DNA of 64,000 bases, taken from Marinobacterium_D sp050908845. GTDB lineage: Bacteria > Pseudomonadota > Gammaproteobacteria > Pseudomonadales > Balneatricaceae. The stretch spans positions 4,154,001 to 4,218,000 of the forward strand of contig NZ_CP194171.1 of NCBI RefSeq assembly GCF_050908845.1, in the 5' to 3' direction. Shown here in pieces: positions 25,808-34,753 of the stretch (its first letter is position 1; each line of letters opens with the position of its first letter). The translations under genes were made by a program, and so were the position numbers. The notes beneath the pieces are model-generated. The model had not been told where the DNA came from and did not search any database. It saw only the letters and a program-made list of their open reading frames with translations.

Positions 25808-26746
25808 TCAGGGGGTAAATTCACTAGCCGGGGCTTTGCCTGTCAGATAACCGGCCGGGTCTTCCTCCAGCCGCGCCAGGATTCGATTCAGGGTACCCAG
25901 ACTGCGCTGCAGCTCGCGCATCACCGGGCCGATCTCCGCCACGCCCTTGAAGCCCCGGTCCAGCTCGTCGGCATTGCGGCTCAGCAGTCCTTCCAGCTGC
26001 TCGCTGCTCTGTGCCAGCGAACGCATCACCTTCTGACCCTCGGCAAACATCGGCCCACCGCGTGACACCAGCAGCTCATCGGCGTGGGTCATCAGCGCAC
26101 TGGCATCGCGCATCACCCGCTGTGCATCCTGCGCCGCCTGGGTCAGCTCATCCAGGGACTCGGCCACATCGGCGCGGGAGTCCGCCAGGTCCCCGGTGAC
26201 CCGCTCCAGGTTGTGGATAATGTTGCCGATACGTTCGATATTATCCGCCGAGAGCAGCCTGGCGCCCTGATCCACCAGCTCATTGACGTTGGCGAACAGG
26301 GTTTCGCTGTTACCGATCAGCGAGCCAAACGCGGAGGGCTCGGCCTGAATAATCGGCGGCGAGTCCCCGTCTCTCTCCAGCGGCGGCGCCTGGGGGTTAT
26401 CGGTGCTCAGCAGGATATTGGCGGACCCGGTGATGTTGGCGATCGCCTGTTTCGCCACCGTACCCTGGTTGATCGGTGTGGTGGCACTAACCTCGATATC
26501 GGCCAGCACCCGGCGCGGATCTGTCGGGTCCAGCGCCAGCTGTCGCACCTCGCCGACGCGCAGGCCGCTGTACTTCACCTGGCTGCCCACGCTCAGGCCG
26601 CTGACCGCTTCGGTGAATACCACCCGGTAGCTGAGAGTTTCCTCCTGCTTGCCCGACTTCACCAGCCAGACACCAAAGCCCAGCGCCGCCAGCAACGCCA
26701 GCAGTGTAAACAGCCCAATGATCACATGATGTGCACGCGTTTCCAT
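25808..26746 (-). CDS. MlaD-like MCE-domain protein
   Basis: An inner-membrane-anchored lipid-binding subunit of an Mla-type ABC transporter. One N-terminal helix (about residues 8-30) is followed by an MCE domain (about 38-115, with GLSVGSQVKYSGLRVGEVRQL). A long helical/coiled C-terminal part (about 150-295) resembles the 'needle' or hexameric helix of MCE proteins. Length is 312, longer than E. coli MlaD. ATG at 26746, one base after the ATPase stop. Confidence 0.9.
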   Translation of the reverse strand: METRAHHVIIGLFTLLALLAALGFGVWLVKSGKQEETLSYRVVFTEAVSGLSVGSQVKYSGLRVGEVRQLALDPTDPRRVLADIEVSATTPINQGTVAKQAIANITGSANILLSTDNPQAPPLERDGDSPPIIQAEPSAFGSLIGNSETLFANVNELVDQGARLLSADNIERIGNIIHNLERVTGDLADSRADVAESLDELTQAAQDAQRVMRDASALMTHADELLVSRGGPMFAEGQKVMRSLAQSSEQLEGLLSRNADELDRGFKGVAEIGPVMRELQRSLGTLNRILARLEEDPAGYLTGKAPASEFTP

Positions 26747-26747
26747 C

Positions 26748-27566
26748 TCAGTTCCCTTTCACCGCACTATTTAGCACCGCGCTATTTTCCGCCGCGCTCT
26801 TTTTTACTGAGCTATGGGCGGCCCGCCCACGCGGACCTTGGAAATAGCGTTGAATCCAGTCGTCCTGATATTCGGCCACCCGCTCAGGCGCATCCGCCAC
26901 CAGCACACGCTTCTGCGACAGCACGGCGATGCGGTCACACACGGTCCAGAGCGAGTCCAGATCATGGGTCACCATGAATACGGTCAGCCCCAGCGCGTTA
27001 CGCAGGGTCAGCAGCAGCTGGTCAAACTCCGCCGCGCCGATGGGGTCGAGTCCGGCGGTAGGCTCATCGAGAAACAGCACATCCGGATCCAGGGCCAGTG
27101 AGCGTGCCAGCGAAGCACGTTTGATCATGCCGCCGGACAGCGAGGCGGGATAAAGATCGCCGGCGTGGGGCGCAAGGCCCGACAGCGCCAGCTTCACCTC
27201 GGCCAGCTCCTCGGCATCGTCGCGACTAAGGCCCGCATGTTCGATCAGCGGCAGCGCCACGTTCTCACGCACCGTCAGCGAGCTGAACAGCGCTCCGCCC
27301 TGAAACAGCACGCCCAGGCGCTGTTCCAGCTCCGCCCGCTCCTGGGCCGGCAGCTCAAGCAGGTTCTGACCAAACAGACGAACCTCACCGCTGTTGGGGC
27401 GGTTCAGACCGACGATGGATCTGAGCAGCACCGACTTGCCCGTGCCGGAGCCACCGACCACCCCCAGGATTTCTCCGCGGTAGAGGTCCAGATCCAGATC
27501 CTCATGTACCGAATTGTCACCGAACCGGTTACTCAACCCGCGCACCTCGATAATCGCCTCGGCCAT
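26748..27566 (-). CDS. MlaF-like ABC ATPase
   Basis: Nucleotide-binding subunit of the MCE transporter. Walker A GGSGTGKSV, signature SLSGGMIKRASLARS, Walker B VLFLDEPTAGLDP and VTHDLDS are intact; the SGGM signature is typical of MlaF/Ttg2A. ATG at 27566 follows GGAGG by 11 bases; ATG at 27584, overlapping the permease stop, is a serious alternative. The C-terminus carries a short repetitive tail (SAAEN SAVLN SAVKG) encoded by imperfect 15-base repeats. Confidence 0.92.
   Translation of the reverse strand: MAEAIIEVRGLSNRFGDNSVHEDLDLDLYRGEILGVVGGSGTGKSVLLRSIVGLNRPNSGEVRLFGQNLLELPAQERAELEQRLGVLFQGGALFSSLTVRENVALPLIEHAGLSRDDAEELAEVKLALSGLAPHAGDLYPASLSGGMIKRASLARSLALDPDVLFLDEPTAGLDPIGAAEFDQLLLTLRNALGLTVFMVTHDLDSLWTVCDRIAVLSQKRVLVADAPERVAEYQDDWIQRYFQGPRGRAAHSSVKKSAAENSAVLNSAVKGN
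26761..26812. repeat. Imperfect 15-base tandem repeat in the mlaF-like 3' end
   Basis: About three copies of a unit of the form CGC(A/G)CT(A/C)TTTT, phase-preserving (five codons), encode the Ser-Ala-rich tail of the ATPase. It looks like a small in-frame expansion. Confidence 0.5.
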
Positions 27567-27583
27567 GCCTTGTTGAACCTCCA

Positions 27584-28693
27584 TCACCAGCCCAGCTCCA
27601 TAAAGAATAGCGCCGCCACCGCATCAAGCAGGATCACCATAAAGATCGACTGCACCACGCTGGAGGTCGTATGCCGGCCCACCGACTCCGCACTACCACT
27701 GACTTTGAAGCCTTCCATGCAACCGATCACCGCAATGACAAAGGCAAACACCGGCGCCTTCACCATGCCAACCAGGTAATGTTTCAGCGGCACATCGGCG
27801 ACAATCGACAGATACTGGCTCAGGGCGATGTCCAGCGAGACCACCGACACCACGGCGCCACCGACCAGCCCCGAGATCATCGCCACGAAGGTCAGCAGCG
27901 GCAGGGTGACCAGCAGCGCCAGCACCCGGGGAACCACCAGCAGCTCAATGGGGCTGAGCCCCAGGGTGCGCAGGGCATCGAGTTCCTCGTTGGCGTTCAT
28001 GGAGCCGATCTGGGCAGTAAAGGCACTGGCCGTGCGCCCGGCGAGCATTATCGACGCCAGAATCACGCCGAACTCTCGCAGGAAGGAGTAGGCCACCAGG
28101 TTGACGGTATAGATCTCGGCGCCGAACTCACCCAGCACCGTGGCGCCAAGAAAAGCGACCACCGCACCCACCAGAAAGGTCAGCAGCGCGACGATCGGCA
28201 CCGCATTGAGGCCGGTCTGATGGATCTGGTTGACCAGCGCCGTGAGGCGCCAGCGGGAGGGCCTCGGCAGCACAACAGCCAGGGTCTGCAGCACCAGGCC
28301 GACAAAACCGCTCAGCTGCCAGAAATGACGCGCCAGGTATTCGCTCTGCTCACCCAATAGCGCCAGTGCCTGCAGCAGTGCTGCCGGCTTTTTCGCCGCC
28401 GGGGCGGGCTCGCGTCCCATGGCGCGCAGCAGGGTTTCCAGCAGCGCACGGCGCTCCGGTTGCAGCCCGGTTTCGGCATTGATAATCGCTTCAAGCCGCT
28501 CCAGCCCCAGCCAGCGCGCAAGCAGTGCGGCGCCCGCGGTATCCAGCGCGCCGATATGGCGCAACTGTACCTCCCCCTCAGGCACCGGCGTCTGCGTCAG
28601 CAGGCGCTTCAACTGCCGGTGGCGGGACAGCGTCCAGGTGCCCAGAAGTCGCGTTGTTGCTCCCCGTTCGATGACGGGTTCAGCCTGATCCAT
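27584..28693 (-). CDS. MlaE-type permease with N-terminal STAS domain
   Basis: A fused protein of 369 residues. Residues about 1-90 look like a STAS domain (LLGTWTLSRHRQLKRLL; LRHIGALDTAGAALLARWL), the role played by separate MlaB in E. coli. Residues about 120-369 are the MlaE permease with five to six helices and the family motifs FLREFGVILASIMLAGRTASAFTAQIG and EELDALRTLGLSPI. ATG at 28693. First gene of a leftward four-gene operon for phospholipid or other lipid traffic across the envelope. Confidence 0.92.
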   Translation of the reverse strand: MDQAEPVIERGATTRLLGTWTLSRHRQLKRLLTQTPVPEGEVQLRHIGALDTAGAALLARWLGLERLEAIINAETGLQPERRALLETLLRAMGREPAPAAKKPAALLQALALLGEQSEYLARHFWQLSGFVGLVLQTLAVVLPRPSRWRLTALVNQIHQTGLNAVPIVALLTFLVGAVVAFLGATVLGEFGAEIYTVNLVAYSFLREFGVILASIMLAGRTASAFTAQIGSMNANEELDALRTLGLSPIELLVVPRVLALLVTLPLLTFVAMISGLVGGAVVSVVSLDIALSQYLSIVADVPLKHYLVGMVKAPVFAFVIAVIGCMEGFKVSGSAESVGRHTTSSVVQSIFMVILLDAVAALFFMELGW

Positions 28694-28791
28694 CCGTTGA
28701 TTCCACGCTTGTTGACTCAGAGTTATTTTTGCAGCGCTTAGTGGCCCGTTCCAGCCGCTCCCAGGCCCTGTAATCGCCCTCCCCCAGCCTG

Positions 28792-28797
28792 TATAAT
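28792..28797 (+). promoter_or_regulatory. Probable -10 box of the valS promoter
   Basis: A consensus TATAAT, preceded by CTG, lies 117 bases before the valS ATG. The -35 region about 17 bases upstream is poor. It predicts an untranslated leader of roughly 110 bases. Confidence 0.5.
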
Positions 28798-28913
28798 GCC
28801 CGGTTTCGACCGAGTTGCCGACGCCCCGTGTACGCCAGCTGTTTCAGGCATACACGCCGAGCCCGAGTCCGGCAGCCACCCGAGTGGCCAAAACGATCAG
28901 AGATACGGACCCA

Positions 28914-31769
28914 ATGGACAAGACCTACCAGCCCCACGAGATCGAGAAATCCTGGTACCAGACCTGGGAAGAGAAGGGCTACTTCGCCCCTTCCGGCGAA
29001 GGTGATGCCTACAGCATCATGATCCCGCCGCCCAACGTCACCGGCAGCCTGCACATGGGCCACGCCTTCCAGCACACTATCATGGATTCTCTGATCCGCT
29101 ACCGTCGTATGCAGGGCCGCAACACCCTGTGGCAGGTCGGCACCGACCACGCCGGTATCGCCACCCAGATGGTTGTTGAGCGCAAGCTGGCCGCCGAAAC
29201 CGGCGAGAGCCGCTACGACCTGGGCCGCGATGCGTTTATCGAGAAGGTCTGGGAGTGGAAAGAGCAGTCCGGTGGCACCATCACCGGTCAGATGCGCCGC
29301 CTGGGTAACTCGGTTGACTGGCCTACCGAACGTTTCACCATGGACTCCGGTTTCTACCACGCGGTGCAGGAAGTATTTATCCGCCTGCACGATGAAGGTC
29401 TGATCTACCGCGGCAAGCGCCTGGTCAACTGGGATCCGAAACTGCACACCGCCATCTCCGACCTGGAAGTGGAGAACCGCGAAGTCAAAGGCAAGATGTG
29501 GTACCTGCGCTACCCGCTGGCCGATGGCGAAAAGACCAAAGACGGCCTGGATTACATCGTCGTTGGTACCACCCGTCCGGAAACCCTGCTCGGTGACACC
29601 GGTGTAGCGGTTAACCCGGAAGACGAACGTTACGACAACCTGGTCGGCAAGTTCGTGGCACTGCCCCTGACCGGCCGCCGCATCCCCATCGTCGCTGACG
29701 AACACGCCAGCATGGAGAAGGGTACCGGCTGCGTGAAGATCACCCCGGCGCACGACTTCAACGACTACCAGGTTGGTCAGCGTCAGCAGCTGCCGATGAT
29801 CAACGTGCTGACCCTGAACGCCGATATCCGCGATGAAGCCCAGGTGTTCAACTTCGACGGCAGCGTTAACAACGAACTGGATCCGAGTCTGCCGGAGAAA
29901 TATCACGGCATGGAGCGCTTCGCCGCGCGTAAGCAGATCGTTGCCGATATGGAAGAAGCGGGCCTGCTGGTCAAGATCGATGAAAACGATATGACCGTGC
30001 CCTACGGCGACCGTGGCGGCGTGGTGATCGAGCCGATGCTGACCGACCAGTGGTTCTGCGATGCCAAGACCCTGGCCAAGCCGGCGATCAAGGCGGTCGA
30101 GGATGGCGATATCAAGTTCGTGCCCAAGCAGTACGAAAACATGTACTTCGCCTGGATGCGCGACATTCAGGACTGGTGTATCTCCCGTCAGCTATGGTGG
30201 GGTCACCGTATCCCGGCGTTCTATGACGATGCCGGCAACGTCTATGTCGCCGCCTCCGCCGAAGCCGCCCGCGAGAAATACGGCCTGGACCTGGAGCTTG
30301 AGCTGCGCCAGGACGACGACGTGCTCGACACCTGGTTCAGCTCCGCGCTGTGGACCTTCGGCACCCTCGGCTGGCCGGAAAATACCGATCGTCTGAAGAC
30401 CTTCCACCCGACCGATACGCTGGTCACCGGCTTCGACATCATCTTCTTCTGGGTTGCACGCATGATCATGTTCACGCTGCACTTCATGAAGGACGAGGAC
30501 GGCAAGCCGCAGGTACCGTTCAAGAACGTCTACGTGACCGGTCTGATCCGCGACGAGAGCGGCGACAAGATGTCCAAGTCCAAGGGTAACGTACTCGACC
30601 CGCTGGACATGATCGACGGTATCGGTCTGCCGGAACTGCTGGAAAAACGTACCGGCAACATGATGCAGCCGCAGCTGGCCGAGAAGATCGGCAAGCGTAC
30701 CGAAAAGCAGTTCCCGGAAGGGATCGCCGCTCACGGCACCGACGCCCTGCGCTTTACCCTGGCGGCGCTGGCCTCCACCGGCCGCGATATCAACTGGGAT
30801 ATGAAACGTCTGGAAGGTTACCGCAACTTCTGTAACAAGATCTGGAACGCTGCCCGTTACGTGCAGATGAACACCGAAGGCGAAGACTGCGGCCAGAACG
30901 GTGGAAATGTAGACCTGTCCCTGGCGGACCGCTGGATTATCAGCGAGCTGCAGCGCGCAGAAAGCACCGTCACCAAGCATATGGACGAGTTCCGCTTCGA
31001 CCTGGCGGCGCAGACCATCTACGACTTCGTCTGGAACCAGTACTGCGACTGGTACCTGGAACTGTCCAAGCCGGTTCTATGGGACGAAAACGCCTCCGCG
31101 GAAGCCAAACGCGGCACCCGTCGCACCCTGGTGCGCGTGCTGGAAGCGATCCTGCGTCTGGCGCACCCGATCATGCCGTTCCTCACCGAAGAGATCTGGC
31201 AGGCGATCAAGGAACTGGCCGGCACCGATGGCGACACCATCATGCTGAAGTCCTACCCGGTAGCCGAAGAGAGCAAGATCGACGCCCAGGCGGAAACCGA
31301 TATCGAGTGGCTCAAGGGTGTTATCACCGGCGTGCGTAACATCCGCGGCGAGATGAAGATCGCGCCGTCCCAGGACCTGGATCTGCTGTTCGCTCACGGC
31401 GACGCCGATGACAAGCGCCGCATGGAAGAGAACGCCGCCTTCCTGAAGAAACTGGCCAAGCTCAGCTCCCTGACCTGGCTGGACAACCCGGAAGACGCAC
31501 CGATGTCCGCCACTCAGCTGGTAGGCTCCATGGAAGTACTGGTGCCGATGGCCGACCTGATCGACAAGGAAGCGGAACTGGCCCGTCTGCAGAAAGAGAT
31601 CGACCGCCTCACCGGCGAGATCAAGCGCGTGGAAGGCAAGCTGTCCAACGAGAAGTTCGTCGCCAACGCCCCGGAGGCCGTGGTCGCCAAGGAGCGCGAG
31701 AAGATTGCCGCTGCTCAGGCATCCCAGGCCAAGCTGCAGGAGCAATGCGCCAAGATCGAAGCGTTGTAA
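28914..31769 (+). CDS. valS: Valyl-tRNA synthetase
   Basis: Class I synthetase that charges tRNA-Val and edits mischarged Thr. The HIGH-type motif reads GSLHMGHAF (PPNVTGSLHMGH region), the editing (CP1) domain spans about residues 190-420, and KMSKSKGN carries the second signature. A C-terminal coiled coil (about 880-951) is visible. Length is 951, equal to E. coli ValS, when ATG 28914 is used. The frame is open 33 codons further upstream, but that part lacks homology. Confidence 0.97.
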   Translation: MDKTYQPHEIEKSWYQTWEEKGYFAPSGEGDAYSIMIPPPNVTGSLHMGHAFQHTIMDSLIRYRRMQGRNTLWQVGTDHAGIATQMVVERKLAAETGESRYDLGRDAFIEKVWEWKEQSGGTITGQMRRLGNSVDWPTERFTMDSGFYHAVQEVFIRLHDEGLIYRGKRLVNWDPKLHTAISDLEVENREVKGKMWYLRYPLADGEKTKDGLDYIVVGTTRPETLLGDTGVAVNPEDERYDNLVGKFVALPLTGRRIPIVADEHASMEKGTGCVKITPAHDFNDYQVGQRQQLPMINVLTLNADIRDEAQVFNFDGSVNNELDPSLPEKYHGMERFAARKQIVADMEEAGLLVKIDENDMTVPYGDRGGVVIEPMLTDQWFCDAKTLAKPAIKAVEDGDIKFVPKQYENMYFAWMRDIQDWCISRQLWWGHRIPAFYDDAGNVYVAASAEAAREKYGLDLELELRQDDDVLDTWFSSALWTFGTLGWPENTDRLKTFHPTDTLVTGFDIIFFWVARMIMFTLHFMKDEDGKPQVPFKNVYVTGLIRDESGDKMSKSKGNVLDPLDMIDGIGLPELLEKRTGNMMQPQLAEKIGKRTEKQFPEGIAAHGTDALRFTLAALASTGRDINWDMKRLEGYRNFCNKIWNAARYVQMNTEGEDCGQNGGNVDLSLADRWIISELQRAESTVTKHMDEFRFDLAAQTIYDFVWNQYCDWYLELSKPVLWDENASAEAKRGTRRTLVRVLEAILRLAHPIMPFLTEEIWQAIKELAGTDGDTIMLKSYPVAEESKIDAQAETDIEWLKGVITGVRNIRGEMKIAPSQDLDLLFAHGDADDKRRMEENAAFLKKLAKLSSLTWLDNPEDAPMSATQLVGSMEVLVPMADLIDKEAELARLQKEIDRLTGEIKRVEGKLSNEKFVANAPEAVVAKEREKIAAAQASQAKLQEQCAKIEAL

Positions 31770-31792
31770 TCAGCAGCTTCGGTCGATGAACT

Positions 31793-31824
31793 AAAAAGCC
31801 CGCCTTTTCACAGGCGGGCTTTTT
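31793..31824 (+). terminator. valS rho-independent terminator
   Basis: Perfect 13-bp stem AAAAAGCCCGCCT (31793-31805) with 31812-31824, loop TTTCAC, ending in TTTTT. It lies 24 bases after the valS stop. Confidence 0.85.
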
Positions 31825-31900
31825 GTTGATATGTACAAATCACCTAGTGGCAGGAGCGACGGCCCCTTCGCGATCGACCGCCCTGTTTTAAATAACCATC

Positions 31901-31933
31901 GTGCCAACCTCAATCGGCACGGGGACGTACCCC
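31901..31933 (-). terminator. Paired hairpins after trpB
   Basis: GTGCC/GGCAC (31901-31905 with 31916-31920) is followed by GGGG/CCCC (31921-31933). Read leftward, the first hairpin is followed by an AT-rich stretch ending TTTAAAA, so it may terminate trpB. Confidence 0.35.
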
Positions 31934-31953
31934 GTACAGAAAACCTGCCAGGA

Positions 31954-33153
31954 TCAGCGGGCTTCGAAGCCGAAATTCTCGCTGACGTAATCGATATCCT
32001 TGTCACCGCGGCCGGACAGGTTGATCAGGATCGTCTCGCCCGGATTTTCGCGGCCGTGCTTCATTGCCCAGGCGACCGCATGGGCGCTTTCCAGTGCCGG
32101 GATGATTCCCTCCATGCGTGACAGCTTGTAGAAGGCATCCAGCGTTTCATCATCGCTGATGGCGTGGTAGTTAACGCGGCCCGATGTCTTCAGGAAGGAG
32201 TGCTCCGGACCCACGCCCGGATAATCTAGACCCGAGGCGATAGAGTGAACCGGTGCCGGATTGCCTTCCTCGTCGCTCAACAGCAGGCATTTGAAGCCGT
32301 GAATCATGCCGGGCTTACCGAAGGTCATGGTGGCCGAGTGCTCTCCCAGCTTGGTGCCCTTGCCCAGCGGCTCGACACCGTTAAGGCTGACGCCCTCGTC
32401 ATCGAGGAAGGCACTGAAGATGCCCATGGCGTTGGAACCGCCACCGACACAGGCACCGACCTGGTCCGGCAGCTCGCCAACCAGCTCCAGGAACTGCTCC
32501 TTGGCTTCGGTACCGATCACGGACTGGAAGTCGCGCACCATCAGCGGGAAGGGATGCGGACCGACCACAGAGCCGATCGCGAACAGAGCCGTTTCCGCCT
32601 GCCCCAGATAGGACTGGAACGCAGAATCCACCGCCTCTTTAAGGCTGCGACCGCCAAAGCCCACCGGCACCACCTCGGCACCCAGCAGCTTCATGCGGGT
32701 GACGTTGGGTGACTCCTTGGCGATATCGATCTCGCCCATATGGATCTCGCACTCCATGCCGAAATAGGCGGCAGCAGTGGCCAAAGCCACGCCGTGCTGG
32801 CCGGCACCGGTTTCGGCAATCAGCTTGGTCTTGCCCATATGCTTGGCCAGCAGCGCTTCCGCCATGCAGTGGTTGAGCTTGTGAGCGCCAGAGTGGTTCA
32901 GGTCTTCACGCTTGAGGTAGATCTGCGCGCCGGTTTCGCGGCTCAGATTGCGGGCGTAGTAAACCGGTGTCGGGCGGCCCTGGTAGTGCTTACGGATATA
33001 ACGCAGCTCATTGAGAAAATCCGCTGAACGGCCCAGCGCCAGATACGCCTTGTTGATCTCGGCGAACTGGGACTCCAGCTCCGGCGGCAGAAACGCACCG
33101 CCGAAATCACCGAAATAGCCGTCATGGTTTGGATACTGCTTCAGATAACTCAT
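31954..33153 (-). CDS. trpB: Tryptophan synthase beta chain, solitary
   Basis: PLP enzyme that condenses indole with serine. The PLP lysine is Lys92 in HSGAHKLNH and the catalytic glutamate is Glu114 in LIAETGAGQHG. The phosphate-binding GGGSNA and the C-terminal SGRGDKD are intact. Length 399 matches TrpB1. Several family positions differ from the enteric type (LNHCMAEA in place of TNQVLGQA; GSVVGPHPFP in place of GTAAGPHPYP). No trpA, trpR or trpI gene is adjacent. It could be an alternative or substrate-shifted beta chain. ATG at 33153. Confidence 0.9.
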   Translation of the reverse strand: MSYLKQYPNHDGYFGDFGGAFLPPELESQFAEINKAYLALGRSADFLNELRYIRKHYQGRPTPVYYARNLSRETGAQIYLKREDLNHSGAHKLNHCMAEALLAKHMGKTKLIAETGAGQHGVALATAAAYFGMECEIHMGEIDIAKESPNVTRMKLLGAEVVPVGFGGRSLKEAVDSAFQSYLGQAETALFAIGSVVGPHPFPLMVRDFQSVIGTEAKEQFLELVGELPDQVGACVGGGSNAMGIFSAFLDDEGVSLNGVEPLGKGTKLGEHSATMTFGKPGMIHGFKCLLLSDEEGNPAPVHSIASGLDYPGVGPEHSFLKTSGRVNYHAISDDETLDAFYKLSRMEGIIPALESAHAVAWAMKHGRENPGETILINLSGRGDKDIDYVSENFGFEAR

Positions 33154-33254
33154 ACCGCTGCCTTATGCTGTCTATTTGTTGTGACGGACAACATAAAATC
33201 AACGGCCTGGCGAAGCAACTCAACCTTTGTTTGATACGACGCTTATCAGCCCCT

Positions 33255-33851
33255 TCAGCCGACCTGCTGCGGCACCCGCGCCCAGCGCGGTGGACGGTGA
33301 TAGCGGCCGACCACTGAGCTCAACGCCAGAAACACCGCCAGGGACCAGGCCATCTGCAGCGGCGAATAGACCGCAAAGCCGCAGGCGCCGATCAGCAGAT
33401 CACAGCCCAGGGTGGTTTTGCCGGCATGGATATCGAACCGCTTCTCAAGATAGATCGCGAGGATATTCACACCGCCGAGCGATGCCTGGTGACGAAACAG
33501 GATAATCAGGCCAAACCCCACCAGCATGCCGCCAAGCACCGCCGCCAGTATCGGCTCCATAGTGAAATCGGCCCAGAGCCGCATCAACTCGGACAGTCCC
33601 GCCAGCATGCTGACGGCGATAAAGGTGCGCCAGGCAAAAGCCCAGCCTAGACAGCGTAGTGCCAGCAGATAAAACGGCAGGTTCAACAGAAAAAACAATT
33701 GTCCGAAACTCAGCTGCGTAACCTGCTTCAGGATCAGGCCCATACCCGCAGTGCCGCTGATCAGCAGATCCGAGGTTTCCAGCAGATGTATGCCCAAGGC
33801 AACGAGCAGACAGCCTTCCAGAATGGAAAGCCAGCGATGTGTAGTAACCAT
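33255..33851 (-). CDS. YitT-family membrane protein
   Basis: A 198-residue inner-membrane protein with five to six hydrophobic helices and the family segments ISGTAGMGLILKQV and ASLGGVNILAIYLEKRF. YitT (DUF161) proteins are of unknown function and are suspected transporters. ATG at 33851; GGAGGGAG lies nine bases upstream, partly inside a small hairpin. It is 101 bases upstream of trpB on the same strand. Confidence 0.8.
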   Translation of the reverse strand: MVTTHRWLSILEGCLLVALGIHLLETSDLLISGTAGMGLILKQVTQLSFGQLFFLLNLPFYLLALRCLGWAFAWRTFIAVSMLAGLSELMRLWADFTMEPILAAVLGGMLVGFGLIILFRHQASLGGVNILAIYLEKRFDIHAGKTTLGCDLLIGACGFAVYSPLQMAWSLAVFLALSSVVGRYHRPPRWARVPQQVG

Positions 33852-34255
33852 GTGTACGACTCCCTCCGCTTGTGGCGGTCCGAGGCGAAAATGTGATGTG
33901 GATAAGAATCTTTTGAATTCTCCACCTGCGTTTCACTCTTTGGGCCGGTAAGCCCAGATGAAACAGCGCGTGATGATACAGCAGAGTTCATGCAGCAGGT
34001 ATGCCATAGCCCCAACAAGACAAATCAAACACTTACCCCGAGTCGCCGTAAGCGACCTTTCCAGACTGGTGCTGTTTCGCCCCAGACGGGCGCATAACAG
34101 AGGCTGATAGCGTCAAATTGGTCTACAAATAAAGAAGTGGCTGCTGGATGGAACGCCATTGCTCAGGGTCTTGTCGCTTGGATAAAGCCCTACCGAAGAG
34201 AGGAGTGCAGGACAGGAAGCCGCCCCGTTCGAAAAACCAAAATAAGAGGTGTGCT
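33852..34255. other. Divergent intergenic region, about 400 bases
   Basis: No supportable gene. It holds the leaders of the YitT gene (leftward) and the host-attachment-domain gene (rightward). Small hairpins are seen: CCGC/GCGG (33866-33878) beside the YitT ribosome-binding site, GTCGC/GCGAC (34042-34056) and CGCCC/GGGCG (34078-34092). None matches a riboswitch I can name. Confidence 0.5.
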
Positions 34256-34666
34256 ATGCCGGATTGGATAGTCGTTGCAGATGCGTCTAAAGCTGTTATT
34301 TATTCTCAGGAGAAACCCCGCGGAGGGCTGGAAGAGCTGACGAATCTGGTACACCCACAGGCCCGGGTTAAGGAAAGCGACCTGGTGACCGATGCCCAAA
34401 GTATCGCGACAAAAACCTCAGCCAGGGAAACCGAAGACAAACGCTTCGCCCGCGATATTGTCGCCAAGCTGCGTAGCGCCGTGGACACTAATGAGATCAA
34501 GGGATTTTACCTGTCAGCACCGCCCCACTTTTTAGGCCTGGTGCGGGACGCGATGGATGACCACGTGCGTCAGCATCTGCGTGGTGACATCGACAAGAAA
34601 CTCACCAACCTGCCGATTTCAGAGGTACAGAAGGCGTTTGCCTCCTTCCCCACTTTGCATGACTGA
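34256..34666 (+). CDS. 'Host attachment' domain protein
   Basis: A 136-residue soluble protein of the Host_attach (Pfam PF10116) family. It opens with the strand WIVVADASKAVIYS, then LVHPQARVKESDLVTDA, FARDIVAKL, and FYLSAPPHFLGLVRDAM. The family name comes from plant-attachment genetics in Agrobacterium; the fold is related to peptide-release-factor-like proteins, and the biochemical role is unclear. ATG at 34256 follows AGAGGTGTGCT. The open frame extends upstream to 34148, but that part has no family sequence. Confidence 0.8.
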   Translation: MPDWIVVADASKAVIYSQEKPRGGLEELTNLVHPQARVKESDLVTDAQSIATKTSARETEDKRFARDIVAKLRSAVDTNEIKGFYLSAPPHFLGLVRDAMDDHVRQHLRGDIDKKLTNLPISEVQKAFASFPTLHD

Positions 34667-34693
34667 CTCTGTTTAATCTGGCCCTGTGCCGCT

Positions 34694-34723
34694 GGGAATC
34701 CACGAACCTGTTCGTGGCTTCCC
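34694..34723. terminator. Hairpin between convergent genes
   Basis: A 13-position stem with one mismatch (34694-34706 with 34711-34723) and loop CCTG. It is followed by a run of nine C rather than T. A possible bidirectional terminator. Confidence 0.45.
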
Positions 34724-34753
34724 AAGCCCCCCCCCAAGCTATCCTCAACGCCG

